This document shows positions 17,406-33,400 of a stretch of 64,000 nucleotides of DNA, piece after piece. Every line of letters starts with the position of its first letter. Within the stretch, counting starts at the first letter, position 1. The notes beneath the pieces were generated by a model, which saw only the letters and a program-made list of their open reading frames with translations, was not told the DNA's origin and searched no databases. The DNA is taken from positions 34,207 to 98,206 of the forward strand of contig NZ_BOOA01000029.1 in NCBI RefSeq assembly GCF_016862995.1, in the 5' to 3' direction. This stretch comes from Acrocarpospora phusangensis (GTDB lineage: Bacteria > Actinomycetota > Actinomycetes > Streptosporangiales > Streptosporangiaceae). The translations under genes and the position numbers were made by a program.

Positions 17406-17509
17406 TAGACTCGTCTAGTTCTCCCCGCTACGCGGGGACGCCCCAGGCTGCCCACAGGCAGGTAAACGCCGGGGCACCACGGAAAAACATTGAGGACCCG
17501 GAGAGAGTC
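17406..17509 (+). promoter_or_regulatory. rplK leader with -10-like box and hairpins
   Basis: TAGACT (17406-17411) is a good -10 box without a clear -35. The leader then holds CCCCGC-TAC-GCGGGG and a second fold GCCCC...GGGGC before the GAGAG ribosome binding site. L1 repressing the L11-L1 mRNA through its leader is known in other bacteria; whether this leader does so is inference. Confidence 0.35.
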
Positions 17510-17941
17510 ATGCCTCCCAAGAAGAAGATCGCGGCGTTGGTGAAGGTCCAGCTTCCCGCTGGCCAGGCCACCCCCGCGCCGCCCGTCGGTACCGCGCTCG
17601 GTCCGCACGGCGTGAACATCATGGAGTTCGTCAAGCAGTACAACGCGGCCACGGAGGCTCAGCGGGGCAACATCATCCCCGTCGAGATCACCATCTTCGA
17701 AGACCGCACCTTCACCTTCATCACGAAGACGCCCCCGGCGCCTGAGCTGATCAAGAAGGCGCTCGGCCTCAAGGGCGGCTCCGCCAACCCGCTGAAGACC
17801 AAGGTGGGTCACCTCACCAAGGAGCAGCTGCGGCAGATCGCCGAGACGAAGATGCCCGACCTGAACGCCAACGACATCGAGATGGCCGAGCGCATCATCG
17901 CCGGCACCGCCCGTTCCATGGGCATCACGGTCGCCGAGTAA
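17510..17941 (+). CDS. rplK: 50S ribosomal protein L11
   Basis: The 143-residue protein has the L11 N-terminal block ([29 protein letters not shown]) and the C-terminal rRNA-binding domain (GTARSMGI). It forms the GTPase-associated centre with 23S rRNA and is the site of thiostrepton action in the family. ATG 17510 follows GGAGAG. rplA follows after 63 nt. Confidence 0.98.
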   Translation: MPPKKKIAALVKVQLPAGQATPAPPVGTALGPHGVNIMEFVKQYNAATEAQRGNIIPVEITIFEDRTFTFITKTPPAPELIKKALGLKGGSANPLKTKVGHLTKEQLRQIAETKMPDLNANDIEMAERIIAGTARSMGITVAE

Positions 17942-18004
17942 GACTTTCCCACCCAGTGGAAGGGCCTCGCGCGGCCCGTACCACGAACTCCTGTAGGAGC
18001 AGCA

Positions 18005-18718
18005 GTGAAGCGCAGCAAGAACTGGAAGAACGCCGCGGTCCAGATCGACCGCGACTCCGTCCTCTCGCCGCTGGACGGCGTGCGGCTGGCCAAGAAGACC
18101 GCCTCCACCAAGTTCGACGCCACCGTCGAGGTGGCCCTGCGGCTGGGCGTCGACCCGCGCAAGGCCGACCAGATGGTCCGTGGCACCGTCAACCTCCCGC
18201 ACGGCACCGGCAAGACCGCCCGGGTCCTGGTCTTCGCGACCGGTGACCGTGCCGAGGAGGCCCGCGCCGCGGGCGCCGACATCGTGGGCGCCGACGAGCT
18301 CATCGAGGAGGTGGCCAAGGGCCGCCTCGACTTCGACGCCGTCGTGGCCACCCCGGACCTGATGGGCAAGGTCGGCCGCCTGGGCCGCGTGCTCGGTCCG
18401 CGTGGCCTCATGCCCAACCCGAAGACCGGCACCGTCACGCCGGCCGTCGGCAAGGCCGTCACCGACATCAAGGGCGGCAAGATCGAGTTCCGGGTCGACC
18501 GGCACGCGAACCTGCACTTCATCATCGGCAAGGCCTCCTTCGAGGAGCGCCAGCTGGTGGAGAACTACGCGGCCGCCCTGGACGAGGTGCTGCGGCTCAA
18601 GCCGTCCGCCGCCAAGGGCCGCTACCTGAAGAAGGTCACCTTCGCCACGTCCATGGGCCCCGGCATCCCGGTGGACCCGAACGTGACGCGCGCGATGACC
18701 GCGGAGATCGACGCCTGA
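18005..18718 (+). CDS. rplA: 50S ribosomal protein L1
   Basis: The 237-residue L1 starts at GTG 18005 after TAGGAGC. Conserved blocks include [29 protein letters not shown] and [11 protein letters not shown]. It binds the mobile L1 stalk of 23S rRNA and helps release E-site tRNA; it often represses its own operon. The gene ends shortly before a strong terminator. Confidence 0.98.
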   Translation: MKRSKNWKNAAVQIDRDSVLSPLDGVRLAKKTASTKFDATVEVALRLGVDPRKADQMVRGTVNLPHGTGKTARVLVFATGDRAEEARAAGADIVGADELIEEVAKGRLDFDAVVATPDLMGKVGRLGRVLGPRGLMPNPKTGTVTPAVGKAVTDIKGGKIEFRVDRHANLHFIIGKASFEERQLVENYAAALDEVLRLKPSAAKGRYLKKVTFATSMGPGIPVDPNVTRAMTAEIDA

Positions 18719-18737
18719 GCCGCTCAGGACTGACAGG

Positions 18738-18774
18738 CCCCCATCCGGGTAACCGGGTGGGGGTCTTTCATTTG
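18738..18774 (+). terminator. Intrinsic terminator after rplKA
   Basis: CCCCCATCCGG (18738-18748) pairs with CCGGGTGGGGG (18753-18763), loop GTAA, one wobble, followed by TCTTTCATTTG. Confidence 0.85.
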
Positions 18775-18879
18775 TTCGCGGAGAACGCGGGGGTGTGGAG
18801 AAAGTGTGCGGATATCGCGCGACCGCCGCATCGATCTTTCCGCGAACGTAGGCTCTGGGCGACGAAGGGACGACAACAC

Positions 18880-19692
18880 ATGCGCCGACTTCTTGTGGCC
18901 GCCGCGCTGATCGCCGCGGCCGGGTGTGGCACGACGACAGCACAGCCCCTCGGGGAGGTCCAGCTCTCGGCGGCCGACGCCTTAGCCCAGACCGCTCAGA
19001 AGGCCGAGGACGTCACGTCCTACGCGGCCGACATCGTGGTCGACTTCAGCGACCAGAAGGGCTCCTCGGGCAACGTGCGCGGCACGATGCTGTTCCAGCA
19101 GAAGCCCACCCTCGCCTCCGACATCAATCTCAGCCAGGTGACGTTCGCCGGCCAGCCCCTGCCGGGCGGCGTCCGGGTGATCCTCGCCGACGAGACCGCC
19201 TATCTGAAGCTGGACGTGCTCAAGCAGCTGACCGGCAGCACCAAGCCCTGGGTCAAGGTCGGCCTGAAGGACCTGGGCGACGACGTCAGCGTCCGGCAGT
19301 TCCTCAGCCAGGCCCAGCAGATCGACCTGAAGTCCAGCGTCGCCCTGCTGACCGCCTCCAAGGACGTCAAGGCCGTCGGCCAGGAGACCGTGAGCAACGT
19401 GGACACCACGCACTACGCGGGCACGTTCCCGGTGGCCGAGGCCGTCAAGCTGCTGCCCGCGGACTCGCAGGCGGCGATCGCCGGGCAGCTCTCGGCGGTC
19501 AAGGACATGAAGTTCGACGCCTGGATCGACGCCGAGGGCCTGCCCCGCAAGATTCAGCTCAACGGCGGAGCCGAGCAGGGCACCTTCAGCGCCGCCCTGG
19601 TCTTCACCTCCTTCAACGAGCAGCTCTCCATCGCCGCCCCGCCCGCCGACCAGGTAGGCGACATGCCCAAGGGCGCCCCGGTAACCGAATAA
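18880..19692 (+). CDS. Lipoprotein of the LppX/LprAFG type
   Basis: ATG 18880 gives a 270-residue protein with a lipoprotein signal (lipobox AAGC, lipidated Cys16). The body matches the LolA-like half-barrel of LppX/LprAFG proteins, with DVTSYAADIVVDFSD and a final NEQLSIAAPPADQV strand. Such proteins carry lipids in the cell envelope of actinobacteria. The frame is open further upstream, but only this start gives the signal sequence. Its position between rplA and rplJ is shared with other actinomycetes. It has its own terminator. Confidence 0.8.
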   Translation: MRRLLVAAALIAAAGCGTTTAQPLGEVQLSAADALAQTAQKAEDVTSYAADIVVDFSDQKGSSGNVRGTMLFQQKPTLASDINLSQVTFAGQPLPGGVRVILADETAYLKLDVLKQLTGSTKPWVKVGLKDLGDDVSVRQFLSQAQQIDLKSSVALLTASKDVKAVGQETVSNVDTTHYAGTFPVAEAVKLLPADSQAAIAGQLSAVKDMKFDAWIDAEGLPRKIQLNGGAEQGTFSAALVFTSFNEQLSIAAPPADQVGDMPKGAPVTE

Positions 19693-19704
19693 ATCCCGCT
19701 TTGG

Positions 19705-19754
19705 TCGGTGGTGGCGGCCGGTCCTGGGGGCTGGTCACCACCACCGATTTGTTT
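19705..19754 (+). terminator. Intrinsic terminator after the lipoprotein gene
   Basis: TCGGTGGTGG (19705-19714) pairs with CCACCACCGA (19738-19747), followed by TTTGTTT. Outer sequences AATCCCGCTT (19692-19701) and AAGCGGGGATT (19755-19765) can pair too with one bulge. Confidence 0.75.
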
Positions 19755-19777
19755 AAGCGGGGATTGACACGTACTCT
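19749..19777 (+). promoter_or_regulatory. Candidate rplJ promoter region
   Basis: TTGTTT (19749-19754), 17 nt, TACTCT (19772-19777) is one match. A perfect TTGACA (19764-19769) also lies here, but its -10 position (CAAAGA) is poor. One of the two should drive the L10 leader; I cannot decide which. Confidence 0.4.
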
Positions 19778-19784
19778 GTGTTCT

Positions 19785-19963
19785 GCCAAAGACCGCCGGT
19801 CGTCTTCGGGTGCCTACAAGCCCGTTGACCGAAGGATCCACGTGAGTGGACGGCCCGCGCAGGTGTGGATGTGAGCTTCGCTAGTCGTGAGCCCCGTGCG
19901 CCCTGCGCCGGGGCTTGTTCGTTTTTCACGCCTTCGCCGGTGGCACATCTGGAAGGAGGGCCC
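19785..19963 (+). promoter_or_regulatory. L10 leader with attenuator hairpin
   Basis: The rplJ 5' leader is highly structured (GACCG...CGGTC-type pairings, then GGATCCACGTGAGTGGAC). It ends in AGCCCCG (19890-19896) pairing with CGGGGCT (19909-19915), followed by TGTTCGTTTTT (19916-19926), a good intrinsic terminator ahead of rplJ. This matches the known L10 leader class, where L10 (with L7/L12) binds the mRNA and represses rplJL. The ribosome binding site GGAAGGAGGG lies at 19951-19960. Confidence 0.65.
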
Positions 19964-20488
19964 ATGGCGAAGTCGGAGAAGACCGGCGCGGTCGCCGAGC
20001 TCACGAGCGAGTTCGACAGCTCCAGCGCCGCTGTTCTGACCGAATACCGCGGTCTCACCGTCGCCCAGCTCAAGCAGCTGCGCGTTTCTCTCGGTGGGAA
20101 TGCGAAGTTCGCCGTGGCGAAGAACACGCTGACCAAGATCGCGGCGAACAACGCCGGGATCACCGTCCTCGACGGGCTGCTGAACGGCCCGACCGCGATC
20201 GCCTTCGTCAAGGGCGACGTGGTGGAGGCGGCCAAGGGTCTGCGTGAGTTCGCCAAGGCCAACCCCCTTCTGGTGATCAAGGGCGGTGTCGTCGACGGTA
20301 AGGCGATGACCCCGGCCGAGATCTCCAAGCTGGCTGACCTTGAGTCCCGTGAGGTGCTCCTCGCGAAGCTGGCCGGCGCCCTGAAGGCCAAGCAGTCCCA
20401 GGCTGCCGCCACCTTCGCCGCGCTGCCCACGCAGATGGCTCGACTGGCCGAAGCCCTGCGCGTCAAGCGCGAAGAGGCCGGCGAGTAA
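19964..20488 (+). CDS. rplJ: 50S ribosomal protein L10
   Basis: The 174-residue protein starts at ATG 19964 right after GGAAGGAGGG; the longer frame runs back into the leader. It shows [17 protein letters not shown] and KNTLTKIAA blocks at the N-terminus and the helical C-terminus that carries L7/L12 dimers. It anchors the stalk to 23S rRNA and likely autoregulates through the leader. Confidence 0.97.
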   Translation: MAKSEKTGAVAELTSEFDSSSAAVLTEYRGLTVAQLKQLRVSLGGNAKFAVAKNTLTKIAANNAGITVLDGLLNGPTAIAFVKGDVVEAAKGLREFAKANPLLVIKGGVVDGKAMTPAEISKLADLESREVLLAKLAGALKAKQSQAAATFAALPTQMARLAEALRVKREEAGE

Positions 20489-20566
20489 TCAGGAAGGTCC
20501 GCGAAAGCGGGGGGAAACGCAGACCGCGGTCCCTTTTAACGTAGCTAGATTCACTGGAGGAACACC

Positions 20567-20953
20567 ATGGCGAAGCTCAGCACCGACGAGCTGCTCGAGA
20601 CCTTCAAGGAGATGACCCTCCTTGAGCTGTCCGACTTCGTGAAGCTCTTCGAGGAGACCTTCGACGTCAAGGCCGCCGCCCCGGTCGCCGTCGCGGGCCC
20701 GGCCGGTCCGGCCGCCGCCGTCGAAGAGGTTGAGGAGCAGGACGAGTTCGAGGTCATCCTCGAGTCGGCCGGCGACAAGAAGATCCAGGTCATCAAGGAG
20801 ATCCGTACCCTCACGAGCCTGGGCCTCAAGGAGGCCAAGGACCTGGTGGACGGCGCTCCCAAGTCCGTCTTCGACGGCAAGGTCAGCAAGGAGCAGGCGG
20901 AGAAGGCCAAGGCTGCCCTCGAGGGCGCCGGCGCCAGCGTCACCGTCAAGTAA
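20567..20953 (+). CDS. rplL: 50S ribosomal protein L7/L12
   Basis: The 128-residue acidic protein has an N-terminal dimerisation helix ([20 protein letters not shown]), an Ala/Pro/Val hinge and the C-terminal factor-binding domain ([27 protein letters not shown]). The stalk recruits translation GTPases. ATG follows GGAGG by 6 nt. A terminator follows. Confidence 0.98.
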   Translation: MAKLSTDELLETFKEMTLLELSDFVKLFEETFDVKAAAPVAVAGPAGPAAAVEEVEEQDEFEVILESAGDKKIQVIKEIRTLTSLGLKEAKDLVDGAPKSVFDGKVSKEQAEKAKAALEGAGASVTVK

Positions 20954-20975
20954 CGCTTGTCAGATCCTGTCCGAT

Positions 20976-21009
20976 AGGAGCGGTTCACTTCGGTGGGCCG
21001 CTCCTTTCG
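20976..21009 (+). terminator. Intrinsic terminator after rplL
   Basis: AGGAGCGG (20976-20983) pairs with CCGCTCCT (20998-21005), with an inner TCAC/GTGG pairing and TTCG loop, followed by TTCGCGTT. Confidence 0.75.
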
Positions 21010-21073
21010 CGTTCCTATACCGTGCCCTGTGTGGGCGTAGAAGCAGGCGGAGAGATCGTCTCCGGAGGCCGGG

Positions 21074-21565
21074 GTGGCGCGTGACGTGCGCCGGGCGCCG
21101 GCCCGGCTGAACGCCGCTCTGGCCATGCTCGCGGCGGGCTTCACGGCCCTGGGCTGGCTGGCCTGGCAGGGCAGGGCCGAGGAGCTGGCACTGGCCGCGG
21201 ACCGGCAGGCCGCCGTGCAGGCCGCCGCCACCCACGCGATCAACCTGATGTCGCTGGACCACCGCTCGATCGACTCCACCCTCAACCGCATCCTGGCCAC
21301 CTCCACCGGCGAGGCCAAGGCGGGCTACCAGGGCACGATGCGGGAGGTCGCGCTGGCCAACAAGGTCCAGCAGACGGGGGTGCTCCGGGCGGCCGGGCTG
21401 GCCTCCTACAACGCCAGGAGCGCGCAGGTGCTCGTGGTGGCGGACGCGGTGATCGACTGGGCGGACCGGGACGATCCGGCCGAGGAGCGGTTCACCCGCT
21501 GGCGGATGACCGTGGTCAAGGAGTCCGGCAAGTGGCTGGTGTCCCGGGCGGAGCTGGTCCCGTGA
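21074..21565 (+). CDS. Mce-associated-like membrane protein 1
   Basis: The 163-residue protein starts with GTG, has a basic N-terminus, one membrane helix (about residues 14-31), and a soluble extracytoplasmic domain with the pattern seen in Mce-associated proteins (MSLDHRSIDSTLNRILATSTG, a VV-DA segment, and a C-terminal KWLVSRAELVP). Those proteins accompany Mce lipid importers. No mce genes are visible here. Its stop overlaps the next start by 4 nt, so the two are made together. Confidence 0.65.
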   Translation: MARDVRRAPARLNAALAMLAAGFTALGWLAWQGRAEELALAADRQAAVQAAATHAINLMSLDHRSIDSTLNRILATSTGEAKAGYQGTMREVALANKVQQTGVLRAAGLASYNARSAQVLVVADAVIDWADRDDPAEERFTRWRMTVVKESGKWLVSRAELVP

Positions 21566-22068
21566 AACTCCGGCTGACCGCCTTCCTGGCCGTCCTGGCG
21601 GTCGCCGCGGGCGTCGCGGCCGGGTGGGTGTTCCTGGACCAGCGGCGGATGGCGGAGGGCCGTGCGGCGGGCCAGGAGGCGGCCAACGCGGCCGTCACGT
21701 ACGCGGCGGACATGTTGTCCTACGACTACCGGACGATCCAGGAGGATCGGGCCCGGGCCCGGGCACACGCCACCGGCGATCTGGTGGGCCGGCTGGACCG
21801 CCTCGCGAAGACGCTCGCCCCGGCCGCCGCGCGCCAGAAAACGGTGCAACAGGCTGTAGTCGCCGGAGCCGCCGTGGAATCCGCGACGCCGGACGAGGCC
21901 CGCGTACTGGTCTTCCTCAATGTCACGACGTCCTCGTCCGAAACCACGTCGGAGAGCCCGCGGCAGCAGGTGGTCCAGAACAGAGCACGCCTGGTCATGG
22001 TACGAATCGATGATCGTTGGCTGGTTTCGGACCTTTCGACCCTCCTGGGTAACACGCCCATCCGGTGA
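21562..22068 (+). CDS. Mce-associated-like membrane protein 2
   Basis: GTG 21562 overlaps the preceding stop as GTGA. The 168-residue product repeats the same plan: membrane helix at residues 4-22, the related motif MLSYDYRTIQEDRARARAHATG, a VLVFLNVTT strand, and a C-terminal DDRWLVSDLSTL. It is a paralogue of its neighbour. The two may pair in the membrane. Location between rplL and rpoB is unusual for this family. Confidence 0.65.
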   Translation: MKLRLTAFLAVLAVAAGVAAGWVFLDQRRMAEGRAAGQEAANAAVTYAADMLSYDYRTIQEDRARARAHATGDLVGRLDRLAKTLAPAAARQKTVQQAVVAGAAVESATPDEARVLVFLNVTTSSSETTSESPRQQVVQNRARLVMVRIDDRWLVSDLSTLLGNTPIR

Positions 22069-22491
22069 GCCGCGTTATTCAATTGTTAGTCAAGGTTGGG
22101 TTTAGCCCCACCCCCGGCGGGGATGCCCAATGCACGGCAGCGGTCGACCGTCGGTCAACGTTCGGTCCTGCGCGTGACAGAGCGTTAGCTGCACCCGGTC
22201 CAGGGTATCGACAGGGTCTCGCGGCTTTCGAATGTGGCGCGGAGGGGAAAAACCCAGCGTGGTGGCCATTGGTTAGCGGAAATGTCGGCTCTCGGGCTTG
22301 ACGTTTCGGCGCAGACGGGTGATGCTGCCAGCAACGTGGAGCGCAGAGCGAGAGCGGAGTGGACAGGTGTATGCCCATCGGCTACACTGCCCCTTTGCGC
22401 TGCCCTTTGACGACCGCTTCTCTCAGTAACCTTGCTGCATGGTCGTCTGGCGTGCGTGTAGTCAGTCCGCGAGCCCTCGGAAGGACATCTG
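22069..22491 (+). promoter_or_regulatory. rpoB upstream region and leader
   Basis: This gene-free stretch of 423 bases carries the rpoBC promoter and leader. Besides the main promoter (22360-22388), TTGACG (22298-22303) followed after 17 nt by GATGCT (22321-22326) is a possible second one. A GC-rich CCCCACCCCCGGCGGGG segment near 22108 may weakly terminate transcription from upstream. No convincing small reading frame is seen. Confidence 0.5.
22360..22388 (+). promoter_or_regulatory. rpoBC promoter
   Basis: TGGACA (22360-22365), exactly 17 nt, TACACT (22383-22388): a close match to the vegetative consensus. The transcript would start near 22395, leaving a leader of about 95 nt before rpoB. 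Confidence 0.65.
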
Positions 22492-25956
<3,465 letters not shown>

Positions 25957-25970
25957 GGGGGAGATAGCAC

Positions 25971-29846
<3,876 letters not shown>

Positions 29847-29853
29847 TCCTTGT

Positions 29854-29890
29854 GACGAAGCACCCGGGTCACCGACCCGGGTGCTTCGTC
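29854..29890. terminator. Hairpin terminator after rpoBC
   Basis: A perfect 17-bp inverted repeat (29854-29870 with 29874-29890), loop ACC. There is no T-run on the + strand, but its length suggests a strong stop. Confidence 0.75.
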
Positions 29891-29943
29891 ATGGTACGAC
29901 CGGCCTGGCTTTGGCACGGGCCCGCATGTCCGGTGGCGCGAGA

Positions 29944-29970
29944 GGAGGGGTGAGGCGACCTCACCCCTCC
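29944..29970. terminator. Hairpin terminator for the minus-strand RHS unit
   Basis: GGAGGGGTGAGG (29944-29955) pairs perfectly with CCTCACCCCTCC (29959-29970), loop CGA. It lies 25 bases beyond the stop of the minus-strand membrane protein gene and so likely ends the RHS transcript. Confidence 0.65.
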
Positions 29971-29995
29971 TACTCGATTCGGACTCCTTCGAGGG

Positions 29996-30388
29996 TCATT
30001 CAGCTTTCGACCGTCGGTACATGACGACCGCTGCGACGAAGGCCACCACGAATATCGTGGTGAGCAGCGAGTAGGCGATCCGAGCCCCGATGGACTCCCA
30101 GGTGCTGATGGCCAGCGCCGTCGTGCCCACCGCCAGGATGCCTGGAGTCAGGATGGGCTGCCATTTTCTCGGCGCGGACCCCTGCGGGGAGCGGCCGAGC
30201 AGCAACATCACCAACCGCCCGGCCAGAATCGCGGCCATCGCCCAGAAGACCACCCGCACGGCGGGGCCGGCCCAGTCGCTCAGCGCGATCGCCACGCTGC
30301 AGGCCAGGAGAGCGCCGACCATGTACCAAGGCTCGCCCCGGGAGCCGCGAGAATTCCGGGGCTGCTCCCGATCCGTCGGTCCGGACAT
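29996..30388 (-). CDS. Four-helix membrane protein, candidate RHS immunity protein
   Basis: The 130-residue product has a hydrophilic N-terminus of about 20 residues and four predicted membrane helices (about 22-39, 44-64, 79-97, 100-122), ending MYRRSKAE. No family is recognised. Its ATG lies 14 nt after the RHS gene stop, and its ribosome binding site GAGGAG adjoins that stop codon, so translation is tightly coupled. A small gene placed directly behind the variable tip of an RHS protein is the standard position of an immunity gene; the immunity role is inference from position only. A second overlapping frame (30000-30398) is a shadow. Confidence 0.6.
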   Translation of the reverse strand: MSGPTDREQPRNSRGSRGEPWYMVGALLACSVAIALSDWAGPAVRVVFWAMAAILAGRLVMLLLGRSPQGSAPRKWQPILTPGILAVGTTALAISTWESIGARIAYSLLTTIFVVAFVAAVVMYRRSKAE

Positions 30389-30402
30389 CGCCGTCCACTC
30401 CT

Positions 30403-33400
30403 CTATATGCAGATCTTCGCGTACAGCGGCCCGCGCGTCCCCATGTATTTACGGATCGTACTGCACCTTACCTGGAAGGTCAGTGCGCCCGAATAGTGAT
30501 ACCAGTACTCGATGGTTTTCACGTAGTCGCCAAAGCTCTTGGCGATTTCGGCTGGCATTCCCAGGCGAATCATGCAGGCCGCAGCTTTCGAGAAGGCTTT
30601 GCCGCACGCCGTCCTGATGGCGTTCCTGATGCTCGTGATCGCCTTGTACGGTTTGCTGCGCACCTGCGCGAGCCGACCGGCGATCACCCTCAGCACCCGC
30701 ATGAACTTGACGAATCCGGTTTTGTTAATGAAGGGCGAGAACTCGACGGTCACCTTTCCCCAGAACCAGAAGTGGTGCGTGGTGAGCTGATGCAGCGGAT
30801 GGTCGGCGTAGGTCAGGTAGCAGTAGTCGAAATCGTAGAGACCCCATTCGTAGCCCCAGCACCGGCCGTCGAGATCGGAGCCGTTCACGGGGTCGGTGGG
30901 ATAGGAGTAGGCGTTGGCCCCGCCGCCGGGAACCGGATCCAGCTGCAGGAACCTGCCTGTGGACGGGTTGTAGACGCGGGCGCCCATCAGTACCAGCCCG
31001 GCCAGCGCGTCACCCGACCGCTGCGCGTCACCGTGCCACCCATAGCGCTGCGGGTTGACGGAGTTCTCTGGCCGTGCCCGACCGTACTCCGTCTGTTCGA
31101 AGTACGCTGTCACGCCGGTCGCGCCCGCGCTGCTGGACGCGGTCGCCACGATGTCGCCGTGCAGGTTGCTCAGCTGGAGGGTGACTGTGCCATCACTCTT
31201 CTGGATGGCGCCCAAGCCGCCCACGTCCAGGATGTTCCTGGTCCAGCTCCCGTCGGCTTCGGCGATCCACGTGGGCGAGTCGCTGTCGTCGGCGTAGTGG
31301 TTGACCACCGTTCCCGCGCCGCTGCCCCCGGTCTGGGTGGCGGCGCGCAGGCGGCCGACCGGGTCGAGCGTGAACGTCTTTGTCACACCGCTCTGCGCCA
31401 GGCTGGCGATCATGTCGTTGGCGAAGTAGCCGACGGTCGTGGTCCCTCCGCTCCCGGCTTGGTCGGCGGGGATCGTCAACGTGCGGCCGAAGGCGTCGTA
31501 GGTGTATCCGGCGTCCACGATCCTGTCGGCGGCGTCATAGCTGTGCGAGACCGCGGTGGCGCCGGTGGAGGTGGAGCAGAGGCCGTCATCGTCGGCGAGA
31601 TAGGTGGTGAGGCTCGTTCGGTTACTGTTGAGGTTGAAGCCGTAGAGCCGGGTGACGCACGTAGAGGCATAGATGTCCTTGACGGCGGAGAGCCTGCCGC
31701 CGCCGTCGTACTCGTAACTCTGGACGCTGCCGCTCGGACCCGTGTTCTGCCGGACCCGGCCGTCCGCATCGGGAAGCGCGGTGAAGGCCAGCCAGGTGGA
31801 GCCGGACTTGGCGTACGTGAGCACGACCTCTTTCCCGGCGTTGTCGAACCGGCTGGTCGAGACCAGGCCGCCCGGGAAGGTTCGCGTCAGCAGCCGCCCG
31901 TCCGGCGAGTACGCACCGGTGAAGGTTCCCGGGCTGCCCGCGTTGACGCCGGTGACCAGGCCCCGGCGTTCCGCCTTACCTGCGGCGTCGGTGCCGTCGT
32001 AGGTGTAGGCGTAGAGCCCCTTGCCGTCGTTGGTTGTGGCGACCCGCCCGTACGCGTCGTAGGTGATGGCGGCACTGCCGGTATCGGCGTCGGTCTTGGA
32101 GATCACCCGGCCCAGGGTGTCGTAGCCGGTGGTGATGCTCGCCCCGCCCGCACTGACCTGAGTCAGCAGCCCGGTGGCGGCGTCGTAGGTGACCGTCGCG
32201 TCGGGCACCGCCGTGCCGCCCTCGGCGGCGGGGGTAGCGGTCGTCTGGCGCGTGGTCGTGCGGCCCGCGGTGTCGTGGCCGAACGTGGACGTACGGGTGG
32301 CGGCGCCTGAGGTCTCGGTGACGGACGTGATCTGCCCGAAGTACCCGTAGGTGGTCGTCGAGATGGGAAGGGACTTGCCCGGTGGCTGTGCCTTGGGTCC
32401 CGTCCGGCAGGCCAGGCCCGCCCACTGCGGCTTGTTGCCGCAGGCGGCGACCGACGGATGAGCACCCGAGGTGAAGTAATCGGTGGTCGTCGTCCCGGCG
32501 TCGGCGCCATTGGATGCCGGCATACGCCGTTCGAACTCACGCCAGCTCTCGTCATAGCGAGTCCGGCGGACGATGTCGCCGCCACTTGCCATGACCGTGG
32601 TCTGCTGGGTGGCGGTCAGGAGATCCCAGCCGGAGGGGTCGCCGGGCTCGACGGGGTCGTAGCCGGTCCGCATGGTCCGGATGTCCGCCGCGGCCGGCGT
32701 CGCCGTCCCGTCCACGACGGCGGGCAGCACGCGTGTCGTCGTGAGCAGGTTGTAATCGTCAGAACCGGCCGGTTTGCCCTCGTCGTAGGTGTGCTCGGCT
32801 CGCTGCCGGGCGGAGACGATGGCACCCGAGCGGAGCATCACCCGATGCACGGGCGCCTCCTCGGTCAGGACGAGCCCGTCGGGCGAGAACGTCGTCCGGC
32901 TGGCCAGGAGATGGGCCCGCTCGGCCGTCGAGGTTCGGCCGGCCACATACGAGTCGGTGTCCGCGGTGGGCGTGAGCGCCTGCAGCCGGTTGCCCGGCCC
33001 GAGCTCCCACACCACGTTGCCGTCCTCGTCATATCGGGTGGAGCCGACCTGCCAGGCGCCGGCGCCGTAGCTGGCCGTATTGACCGCACGACCGTTCACG
33101 TCCAGGTAGGTCAGCTTGGCGTACTCCCAGTCGCTGGCGGCGGGCTGGTAAGCGCCGTTGGCGTTTCGTGGGGGAACGCGCCAGGCGGGGAAGATGGCGG
33201 CACCGACGCGCGGCAGGTCAACGGCCTGCCCCCACTTCTCGGTCTCGCTCAGGGTGAGGTTCACCGGGGCCGAGATCGGCACACCGTACACGATGGCCTC
33301 GGTGAGCTGGCCCTGCGGGCTCGTCCGGGTGGTGTGCGCGATTCGGCCGGTGCTGTCGTAGTCCAACTGGACCGGCACCAGCCCCGGTGGCGTGATTTGG

